Assembly (NCBI GenBank): GCA_903927005.1
Contig: CAIYLH010000129.1
Coordinates: 1-64,000, forward strand
Length of the DNA stretch: 64,000 nt
DNA from: an uncultured Pseudomonadota bacterium
Lineage (GTDB): Bacteria; Pseudomonadota; Gammaproteobacteria; Steroidobacterales; Steroidobacteraceae
Direction of reading: 5' to 3'
Both the position numbers and the translations under genes were made by a program. Of the stretch, positions 16,596 to 23,461 are shown one piece after another. The notes under the pieces were generated by a model. That model saw nothing but the letters and a program-made list of their open reading frames with translations. It ran no database searches and was not told the DNA's origin. Position 1 is the stretch's first letter. The number at the start of each line of letters is the position of its first letter.

Positions 16596-18094
16596 GCGCG
16601 CTGGCTAGCCTTGCCGAGGTCGGCTTTGACCTCACGACCCTGACCACCGGCGAGCTGGAGAGCCGCTCGCCTATAGATGGTCGTGTGCTGGCGCGCCTGC
16701 CGCGTATCTCACGCGCCCAGTACGACGCCACGGTCGCCCGCTCGGCCGAGGCGTTCCAGGCCTGGCGCGCCGTGCCCGCACCGCGCCGCGGTGAGCTGGT
16801 ACGACTGTTCGGCGAGGCGGTCCGCCACCACAAGCCGGCGCTCGCCGAGCTGATCACGCTCGAGGTCGGCAAGATCGGCAGCGAAGCTGCAGGCGAGGTG
16901 CAGGAAGTCATCGACATCTGCGATTTCGCCGTCGGACTGTCGCGCCAGCTGTATGGCCTGACGATCGCCTCGGAGCGCAAGCATCACCACATGCTCGAGC
17001 GCTGGCAGCCGCTGGGCCCGGTCGGCATCATCACCGCGTTCAACTTCCCGATGGCGGTGTGGTGCTGGAACGCGGCTCTCGCGCTGGTCTGCGGCGACAC
17101 CGTGCTGTGGAAGCCATCCGAGAAGACCCCACTCACCGCGCTGGCGCTGCATCGCGTGCTGGAGTCGGTTATCGCGAACTTCGCCGATGCGCCCGTTGGC
17201 CTGTCGGCACTGCTGCACGGCGACCGCCCGGTCGGCGAGTGGCTGGCTGAAGACACTCGCCTGCCGCTGATCTCGGCGACCGGCAGCACCCGCATGGGCC
17301 GCGACGTCGGCGTGAAGGTCGCCGGTCGCTTTGGCCGCACGCTGCTGGAGCTGGGCGGCAACAACGCGATGATCGTCTCGCCGACTGCCGCCGAGGACCT
17401 CGCCGTCCGCGCGATTACCTTCGCGGCAGCCGGCACCGCCGGCCAGCGCTGCACCACGCTGCGGCGCCTGTACGTGCACGACTCCCGCTACGACGCCATC
17501 ATGACGCGCCTGAAGCGCGCCTACGGCAGCCTGCGCGTCGGCAGCCCACAAGGCGCCGACACGCTGGTAGGTCCGCTGGTCGACGCAGCGGCGTTCGAGG
17601 CCATGCAGACGGCGCTGGCCGCGGCCAAGGCCGCCGGTGGCATCGTTCACCACGGCGAGCGCGTCCACGTCGCCGGTCTAGATGGCGGTTACTACGTGCG
17701 TCCGGCGCTGGTCGAGCTCGCAGGCCCGATCGAGGTGTCGCTGAAGGAAACCTTCGCGCCAATCCTGTACGTGTTCCGCTACAGCACGATCGAGGAGGCC
17801 ATCGCGGCCAACAACGCGGTCACCCAGGGCCTGTCGTCGTCACTGATCACGCAGAACCTGTCGGAGGCGGAGCTGTTCCTGTCCGCTGAAGGCAGCGACT
17901 GCGGCATCGCCAACATCAACATCGGGCCTAGCGGCGCCGAGATTGGTGGTGCGTTCGGCGGCGAGAAGGAAACTGGCGGTGGCCGGGAGTCTGGCTCCGA
18001 CGCGTGGAAAGCGTACATGCGCCGCCAGACCCAGACGGTCAACTACTCCGCGACCCTGCCGCTCGCGCAGGGCGTCAAGTTCGACATCGAATGA
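16592..18094 (+). CDS. amaB: aldehyde dehydrogenase, aminoadipate-semialdehyde type (ALDH7-like)
   Basis: 500 aa NAD-dependent aldehyde dehydrogenase. The catalytic Glu is in LLELGGNNAMIV (about 253) and the Cys in AGQRCTTLRR (about 287). The cofactor region GIITAFNFPMAVWCWN and the C-terminal EIGGAFGGEKETGGGRESGSD resemble antiquitin/AmaB enzymes, which oxidise aminoadipate semialdehyde (or its cyclic form). The GTG start overlaps the stop of the upstream reductase gene, which supports a joint role in lysine breakdown. The symbol is given by family and context. Confidence 0.85.
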   Translation: MSALASLAEVGFDLTTLTTGELESRSPIDGRVLARLPRISRAQYDATVARSAEAFQAWRAVPAPRRGELVRLFGEAVRHHKPALAELITLEVGKIGSEAAGEVQEVIDICDFAVGLSRQLYGLTIASERKHHHMLERWQPLGPVGIITAFNFPMAVWCWNAALALVCGDTVLWKPSEKTPLTALALHRVLESVIANFADAPVGLSALLHGDRPVGEWLAEDTRLPLISATGSTRMGRDVGVKVAGRFGRTLLELGGNNAMIVSPTAAEDLAVRAITFAAAGTAGQRCTTLRRLYVHDSRYDAIMTRLKRAYGSLRVGSPQGADTLVGPLVDAAAFEAMQTALAAAKAAGGIVHHGERVHVAGLDGGYYVRPALVELAGPIEVSLKETFAPILYVFRYSTIEEAIAANNAVTQGLSSSLITQNLSEAELFLSAEGSDCGIANINIGPSGAEIGGAFGGEKETGGGRESGSDAWKAYMRRQTQTVNYSATLPLAQGVKFDIE

Positions 18095-18143
18095 GACGAA
18101 CGCAGGTGGCGGGGTCACGGCCCCGTCGCCCGCAGCGCGGCAC

Positions 18144-18632
18144 CTAAGCCTGCCGACCGATCGGCCGCAGCAGGTATTGCACCTGCTTCTCGGTGCCGTA
18201 CGGCGCCGCACGACCCACCTCCTCGAAGCCAAGCGCGGCGTGGAAACGCTGCGAGCCAGGATTGGGCGGCAGCAGGTTCACCTCGCAGCAGACCATCGTG
18301 TGAGCTGCGCGTTGCGCGACGCCGAACAGTTCTTCGTACAATGAACGCGCCGAGCCCTGGCCGCGCGCCGCCGCACTGACGATGATCCTGTCCACGTAGA
18401 CAAAGCGCGGGTAACGCTCACGGAACCAGTGGAAGTTCGGGCTGGCGTAGTCCGCATCCTGGTCGAGCGCGATCAGGAACGCCGAACGCCCAGCGTCGCG
18501 CAGGCCGACGTGAAACGCCTGCAGCAGCAGCACGCTCAAGGCGTCGGCATCTAGGGGCGAGGTCTCTTCCTCGCTGCCACGGTTCAGCGCGAGCACGCCC
18601 GCAAGATCTATTTCGTCGCCACTGAAGTTCAT
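18144..18632 (-). CDS. GNAT family N-acetyltransferase
   Basis: 162 aa. The acetyl-CoA motif is in IIVSAAARGQGSARSLYEEL (about 85-104), followed by CCEVNLLPPNPGSQRFHAALGFEEVG, the usual C-terminal strand-helix of the fold. The ATG at 18632 is chosen because the fold begins there; the open frame continues upstream into the aminotransferase remnant. It lies convergent to the aldehyde dehydrogenase gene with a 49-bp gap. Substrate unknown. Confidence 0.82.
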   Translation of the reverse strand: MNFSGDEIDLAGVLALNRGSEEETSPLDADALSVLLLQAFHVGLRDAGRSAFLIALDQDADYASPNFHWFRERYPRFVYVDRIIVSAAARGQGSARSLYEELFGVAQRAAHTMVCCEVNLLPPNPGSQRFHAALGFEEVGRAAPYGTEKQVQYLLRPIGRQA

Positions 18633-18689
18633 GTGCCCGCTCCATCGCCGCTGCAGTACTGTTAATAGCACAGCGCTGCGCACGATGCT

Positions 18690-19250
18690 TTTGCTTCCTG
18701 ACGCCTCCTGCACTAGCGCAGAAGGCGGCGCTGGCCGCGTTCGACGATCCGGCGGAGCTGGCGGCCGCCGTCGACGTCTACCGCGCCAACCGACGGAAGC
18801 GCAGTGACGCGCTGGCCCCGCTGCGACAGTTGCGCTAACACAAGGAGCTGCGGCTGAGTTTTTAGCGTACATGGGAACGAGCCATCACCACGGCACGCGC
18901 GGCCGAGCCGGACACCCCGTCCACGCAAGGCTAAGGATCGCGCGTGTCGGGGCGGCGGCAGGAGCACCAGATTCGCTGCTAACGGAGCTGTCAGCCGCCG
19001 GCATCGCTGGAATCGTCGCGCCGCAGGGCGCCTTCTACCTGTACCTCGACGTCGCACATCTGACCGACGATAGCCTCGCGTTCTGTGTGCGCCTGCTGGA
19101 AAACACCGGCGTGGCCGCCGCACCCGGGCTGGACTTCGACCGGTCGGGGGTCATGGATCGATGCGCCTGTCGTTTGCGGTAGCAGCGGGCGAGGCCGCCC
19201 GGGCGGCCGTCCTGTTGCGCGACTGGTTCGCCCTGCAACCAAGGCGCTAG
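18690..19250 (+). pseudogene. remnant of a class I PLP aminotransferase (3' part)
   Basis: Three pieces of one family in order. Piece 1 (about 18690-18838, ends at TAA) reads TPPALAQKAALAAFDDPAEL, then VYRANR: the typical helix near residue 230-270 of these enzymes. Piece 2 (about 18973-19150) reads QGAFYLYLDVAHLTDDSLAF, then TGVAAAPGLDFD. Piece 3 (about 19150-19250, a different frame) reads GHGSMRLSFAVAAGEAARAA. Between 1 and 2 are about 130 unrelated bp; between 2 and 3 is a frameshift. The 5' half with the PLP lysine is missing. It cannot make an active enzyme. Confidence 0.75.
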
Positions 19251-19332
19251 CCACCCACGGCATCTTCGGATGCCTACAGAGGCCTCGCGGCGGTACCATC
19301 GGCCCCTGTCCCTAGCATCGTGGAGCGGCGTC

Positions 19333-19635
19333 ATGAGCGAAACAAACACCCGCCAGCTGATCGACGACCTGCGCGCCGTGGTCGCCGATGCCGAGGCACT
19401 GCTCAGCGCTACCGCCCATTCGGCCGACGAGCGGGCGCATTCAATGCGCGAAAAAGCCACTGGCACGATCGAGCAGGCGCGCGCACGACTTGAGTCGCTG
19501 GAGCATGCGTTCGGCGCACAGGCCAAGGCGGTGGCCGACGACGCGCATCGCTACGTGCGCGACAACCCGTGGCAGTCGCTGGGCATCGCAGCGGTCGCAG
19601 GGCTCGTGATCGGCGTGCTGCTGGGACGGCGCTGA
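19333..19635 (+). CDS. ElaB/YqjD/DUF883 family membrane-anchored protein
   Basis: 100 aa. A long helical N-terminal part (LIDDLRAVVADAEALLSATA, then alternating charged and Ala residues, coiled-coil-like) is followed by RDNPWQSLGIAAVAGLVIGVLLGRR, a single C-terminal membrane helix. This is the layout of ElaB/YqjD, which are tail-anchored inner-membrane proteins reported to bind stationary-phase ribosomes. It starts at ATG 19333 and is followed at 2 bp by the YqjE-like gene. Confidence 0.88.
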   Translation: MSETNTRQLIDDLRAVVADAEALLSATAHSADERAHSMREKATGTIEQARARLESLEHAFGAQAKAVADDAHRYVRDNPWQSLGIAAVAGLVIGVLLGRR

Positions 19636-19637
19636 AC

Positions 19638-20027
19638 ATGGCGGACGAGCTGCCCGAAGCGGGACTTTTCGCATCACTCAGGCGCATGGCGGCAACCCTA
19701 CTCGCGCTGGCGCAGATGCGCCTCGAGCTCATCTCGCTCGAGTTCGAAGAGCAGTTCGAGTACGTATGCTCTGTACTGCTGTGGTCGATCACTGCGATTT
19801 TTTTCGCCTCGCTCACGGTGCTGCTGCTGGCGCTAACGGTCGTGATCGCGTTCTGGGACGATCACCGGCTGCTGGCTGCGGGCCTGGTCACCGGCACGTT
19901 CGCGCTGATCGCGCTGTTTGCCTGGCTTGGCGTACGCCGCCTGCTGCAGCGGCGCCCACGGTTCTTTGAGGCAACCGCTGGTGAGCTTGCGCGTGACGCC
20001 GCGACATTGCGCGGGAACTCGCCGTGA
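19638..20027 (+). CDS. phage holin family / YqjE-like membrane protein
   Basis: 129 aa. An amphipathic N-terminal segment (LFASLRRMAATLLALAQMRL) is followed by two membrane helices (about 45-70 and 80-100) and a basic tail. This matches the YqjE / putative holin-superfamily (DUF1469-type) proteins encoded after ElaB/YqjD homologues. Probably an inner-membrane stress-related protein; no enzymatic motif. It overlaps the next gene by 4 bp (GTGA). Confidence 0.82.
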   Translation: MADELPEAGLFASLRRMAATLLALAQMRLELISLEFEEQFEYVCSVLLWSITAIFFASLTVLLLALTVVIAFWDDHRLLAAGLVTGTFALIALFAWLGVRRLLQRRPRFFEATAGELARDAATLRGNSP

Positions 20028-20347
20028 ACGATCAGTTCCGCTTACTGGCCCTGCGCCGGGAGGCGCTATGCGCGCGCAGCGAGGAGCTGCGCGCCTCGAT
20101 CGGCGCCGATGCGCGCGCGATCAGCGCACGCCTGCAGGCCGCCGACCGGCTCGTTGCGGTCGCCCGCTCGGGCACGGCGCGCGCGCTGCTCGTCGGGGTG
20201 GCAGCATTCATGGTCATCGGCCGTCCGCGCCATGTTCTCAAGCTCGGCATGCGTGCGCTCGCCCTGTGGCCGCTGATCAGCGCGGTCGCGCCGCGCCTGC
20301 AAGGACTGGTCGATGCGTTCCGCCGGCCGCCAGGGGCTTCTGTCTGA
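20024..20347 (+). CDS. YqjK-like small membrane protein
   Basis: 107 aa, GTG start overlapping the YqjE-like stop. It has a helical Ala/Arg-rich N-terminal half, a hydrophobic segment at about 55-70 (ALLVGVAAFMVIG) and a second weaker one at about 80-90. It is third in the ElaB-YqjE-YqjK order seen in gammaproteobacteria. Sequence similarity to YqjK is weak; the call rests mainly on gene order. Confidence 0.65.
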   Translation: MNDQFRLLALRREALCARSEELRASIGADARAISARLQAADRLVAVARSGTARALLVGVAAFMVIGRPRHVLKLGMRALALWPLISAVAPRLQGLVDAFRRPPGASV

Positions 20348-20373
20348 CCCTTGGGTCTGGCATCGTGTCGGCC

Positions 20374-21054
20374 ATGCATCCGCCCGCCTCCGCCGCAGCC
20401 GCGCTCAAGGTTGCCGTCATCCCCGTCACCGCCTTCCAGCAGAACTGCTCGCTGCTGTGGAACACAGCGACAATGACCGGCGCCGTCGTCGACCCGGGTG
20501 GCGACATCGAGCAGATCATCGCGGCGGCCGAAAAGGCCGGAATAACGCTTGAGAAAATTCTGCTGACGCACGCGCACATCGACCACGCGGGGGCGACCGC
20601 GGAACTCGCCCGCAGGCTCAAGCTACCGATCGAGGGGCCCCACGAGGGGGATCGATTCTGGATCGAACAGCTTGCCGAACAAGGAAAGATGTTCGGAATT
20701 CCCAGCGAAGGCGGCTTCGAACCGGATCGCTGGCTGGTCGACGGCGACCGCGTCACGGCGGGTGGGCTTGAGTTCGAGGTGTATCACTGCCCCGGCCACA
20801 CGCCGGGCCATGTGGTGTTCTATCACCCGCCGAGTCGCTTCGCGGTGGTGGGCGATGTGTTGTTCAAAGGATCGATTGGCCGCACGGATTTCCCCGGCGG
20901 CAACCACGCCCAGCTGATTTCCTCGATTCGCGACAAGCTGTTCGCGCTCGGCGACGAGGTGCAGTTCCTGCCAGGGCACGGACCGGTGTCGACCTTCGGC
21001 GCAGAACGGCGCTCTAACCCGTACGTGTCGGACGCCGCCGTCGGCGCCCGTTAG
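20374..21054 (+). CDS. MBL-fold metallohydrolase (glyoxalase II-like, YcbL type)
   Basis: 226 aa. Carries the metal motif THAHIDHAG (HxHxDH), then YHCPGHTPGHVVFY, VVGDVLFKGSIGRTDFPGG and LPGHGP, giving the full set of His/Asp ligands of a two-metal MBL hydrolase. The closest type is the short YcbL/GloB-like proteins, which lack the C-terminal glyoxalase II domain. The ATG at 20374 is chosen; upstream in-frame sequence belongs to other genes. Natural substrate unknown, possibly thioesters. Convergent with ctaB. Confidence 0.88.
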   Translation: MHPPASAAAALKVAVIPVTAFQQNCSLLWNTATMTGAVVDPGGDIEQIIAAAEKAGITLEKILLTHAHIDHAGATAELARRLKLPIEGPHEGDRFWIEQLAEQGKMFGIPSEGGFEPDRWLVDGDRVTAGGLEFEVYHCPGHTPGHVVFYHPPSRFAVVGDVLFKGSIGRTDFPGGNHAQLISSIRDKLFALGDEVQFLPGHGPVSTFGAERRSNPYVSDAAVGAR

Positions 21055-21081
21055 GACGGACGAGGGCCTCGGCAGTCCGGC

Positions 21082-21990
21082 TTAGATCCGGATGTGGACG
21101 TAGTGATCGACCAGCAGCGCCGCGAACAGGTACATCAGGTAACTGATCGACCAGCGGAACGTGCGCATCGGCAAGTCCGTCGCATGCGTGCGGTACAACT
21201 GCCATGCGAGCCGCAGGAACATCACGTCCAGCACCAGCGCTGCACAGACGTAGATCAGCCCGCACATGCCGGTCAACCAGGGCAGCACCGTGACCAGCGT
21301 CAGGATCACCGTGTACAGCAGGATGTGCAGCCGCGTCAGCTCCACGCCGTAGGCAACCGGCAGCATCGGCATGCCGATCTTGGCGTACTCGTCGCGGCGA
21401 GCGATCGCCAGTGCCCAGAAGTGCGGCGGCGTCCACGCGAAGATGATCAGGAACAACAGCAACGCGTTCGGGTCGATCGTGTTGGTCACCGCCGCCCAGC
21501 CAAGTACCGGCGGCGCGGCGCCAGCGGCGCCGCCAATCACGATGTTCTGCGGCGTCGCGCGCTTGAGCCACACGGTATAGACAATCGCATAGCCAATCAG
21601 GCTGCCGAAGGTCAGCGCCGCAGTCAGCACATTGACGTAAACAGTCAGCAACCCCATCGACAGCGCCGCCAGCACCAGCGCAAACGCAACCGCCTGCGAT
21701 TCGAGCATCGAACCGGCCGGTAACGGCCGATGGCGAGTACGCGCCATCTCACTGTCGATGCGCTGGTCAATGACATGGTTGATCGCGGCCGCTGAGGAGG
21801 CCGCGAGCCAGATGCCGAACGTGCCGATCAGCAAGGCCTTCAGCGGCGGCATCCCGGGCGCTGCCAGGAACATGCCAACCACCGCGGTAAACGCGATCAG
21901 CAGCACAACCTTGGGCTTGGTCAGCTCCAGGAACTCGCGCCAGCCGGGGCGCTTGGCGGTCATCGGCGGAATGTCAGGGTTGGAGGCCAT
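21082..21990 (-). CDS. ctaB: heme O synthase (protoheme IX farnesyltransferase)
   Basis: 302 aa membrane protein of the UbiA superfamily with about nine membrane segments. Adds a farnesyl group to heme B to make heme O, the precursor of heme A for the aa3 oxidase. The conserved NHVIDQRIDSEMARTRHRPL block is at about 70-90, and the second acidic loop AWTPPHFWALAIARRDEY at about 187-204. It lies 77 bp downstream of ctaA and belongs to the cox cluster. Confidence 0.94.
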   Translation of the reverse strand: MASNPDIPPMTAKRPGWREFLELTKPKVVLLIAFTAVVGMFLAAPGMPPLKALLIGTFGIWLAASSAAAINHVIDQRIDSEMARTRHRPLPAGSMLESQAVAFALVLAALSMGLLTVYVNVLTAALTFGSLIGYAIVYTVWLKRATPQNIVIGGAAGAAPPVLGWAAVTNTIDPNALLLFLIIFAWTPPHFWALAIARRDEYAKIGMPMLPVAYGVELTRLHILLYTVILTLVTVLPWLTGMCGLIYVCAALVLDVMFLRLAWQLYRTHATDLPMRTFRWSISYLMYLFAALLVDHYVHIRI

Positions 21991-22067
21991 GGGCGGCGGG
22001 CACTGGAGGCCGTGTCAGGCCTGGGTCGGATGGCGGGGGGCGCAGCCTATCACGAAGGCGTGGCCCG

Positions 22068-23129
22068 TCAGCGCAGCGGGCGGGCGCTCTGCCGACGCCC
22101 GTCGGCGCTGGAGAAGCGGATCGCGCTTGTGGCTGGCCACAGCTGTCGCAGCAGGGTCAGCGTCGCCAGTAGCAGCAGCACCGCACCGGCGTTATGCGAG
22201 GTCCCCAGCCATAGCGGAAATCCACGCCAGATGAGGCTCATGCCGATCAGCCACTGCAGCCCGACGGCGGCAGCAACGGCCACGGCCGCAAGGCGCACGG
22301 CGCCGTTCTGGGCGCGCCGCCAGGCGCTGAGCGACAGCAGCAGCAGCAAGCTGCCCACCACCAGCGCCCCGATCCGGTGGCTGAAATGAATCGCGGTCCG
22401 GGCGGGCTGCGCGAGCACGCCACCGGCATAGTCGATGCCCGGACCATGCGACAGCGCGAAGGCGGTCGAGAACTCGGTCTGCGGGAGCCACTGGCCCTGA
22501 CAGGTCGGGAAGTCCGGGCAGGCGACGGCGGCATAGTTGGTACTGGTCCAGCCGCCGAGCATCAGCTGCACCACGAGCGCGGCGAAGGCGATCACTGCGA
22601 GGCGCCGTACCGGCCGCTCGGCAGCTTTGGCGTCGCGTCGAGCAGGCGCTAGCGACAGCCACCACAGCAGCCCCAGCGTCGACAGCCCGCCAAGCAGATG
22701 CAGCGTGACGATCAGCGGCTTGAGCAGCAGCGTGACGGTGAATGCACCGAGCGCACCCTGCACGCAGACCAGGCCCACCAGCACGGCCGGTAGTACCTTC
22801 GGCTGGCTGGGATCGCGGCGGTTCCACCAGGCGAAGCCGGCCAGCGCCAGGATCAGCAGCCCCAGCGTCGAGGCAATGTAGCGATGCACCATCTCGTGCA
22901 GCGCTTTCTGGTATTCGAACGGTCGGCTGGGGAAAGCGGCGTTAGCGTCCGCAAGCCGGTCGAGGACCTGCGCGGGGTGCAAATGGCCGTAGCAACCGGG
23001 CCAGTCAGGGCAACCCAGACCCGCATCCGTCAGGCGCACCCACGCGCCTACCACCACGACAATCGCGGCAAGGAGCGCGGCAATGCGTGCCGCGCGTCGG
23101 AACCAGTTCAGGGAATTGGAGTACTGCAA
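22068..23129 (-). CDS. ctaA: heme A synthase (CtaA/COX15)
   Basis: About 353 aa. Converts heme O to heme A. Eight membrane helices; the conserved His residues are in HEMVHRY and in the later TAIHFSHRIGA, and the loops carry the Cys pairs GLGCPDWPGCYG and VACPDFPTCQG. No ATG lies near the conserved beginning (WFRRAARIAALL). TTG 23129 is my choice because it gives eight residues before that point; GTG 23150 is the alternative. It follows fdsD by 64 bp on the same strand. Confidence 0.9.
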   Translation of the reverse strand: MQYSNSLNWFRRAARIAALLAAIVVVVGAWVRLTDAGLGCPDWPGCYGHLHPAQVLDRLADANAAFPSRPFEYQKALHEMVHRYIASTLGLLILALAGFAWWNRRDPSQPKVLPAVLVGLVCVQGALGAFTVTLLLKPLIVTLHLLGGLSTLGLLWWLSLAPARRDAKAAERPVRRLAVIAFAALVVQLMLGGWTSTNYAAVACPDFPTCQGQWLPQTEFSTAFALSHGPGIDYAGGVLAQPARTAIHFSHRIGALVVGSLLLLLSLSAWRRAQNGAVRLAAVAVAAAVGLQWLIGMSLIWRGFPLWLGTSHNAGAVLLLLATLTLLRQLWPATSAIRFSSADGRRQSARPLR

Positions 23130-23193
23130 GGGAACCCGCCCATCCGCCACCCGTTGCCGGGAGGCCGAGTTTCGCGGATTCGGCGCCCGGACG

Positions 23194-23427
23194 CTACCCC
23201 GCCGGGCGTGTTGCCTCGGCGGCAAGCAGCGCGATCGCAGCCCGGCCGACCGGACTGAACGCGCCTTCGCCGGAGTTCAGGATCTCGACGATCTGCAGCC
23301 GCATGCGCTTCTCCCACTGCCGCTTCAGGTGGCCGGCGACCTCGGCGGCGGCCTCGGCTTCCGGGAACTGCGGCGCGAAGAACGCGCTGATGTCATTCAC
23401 CATCTGTACCAGCTGCTCGGCATGCAT
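23194..23427 (-). CDS. fdsD: formate dehydrogenase delta subunit
   Basis: 77 aa. Begins MHAEQLVQMVNDISAFFAPQ and continues with HLKRQWEKRMR and GEGAFSPVGRAAI, which is the FdsD family. The delta subunit is a small part of soluble NAD-linked formate dehydrogenase complexes. It starts 34 bp after fdsA, with GAGGA as a ribosome site. In many other organisms fdsC lies between fdsA and fdsD; here it does not. Confidence 0.88.
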   Translation of the reverse strand: MHAEQLVQMVNDISAFFAPQFPEAEAAAEVAGHLKRQWEKRMRLQIVEILNSGEGAFSPVGRAAIALLAAEATRPAG

Positions 23428-23461
23428 CTGAACTAATCCTCGAATCGTGCGACGGCCGTGC

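Noticed and set aside
18095-18143. GC-rich partial inverted repeat between the aldehyde dehydrogenase and GNAT genes
   Set aside because: The arms pair imperfectly and there is no T-run; too weak to call a terminator.
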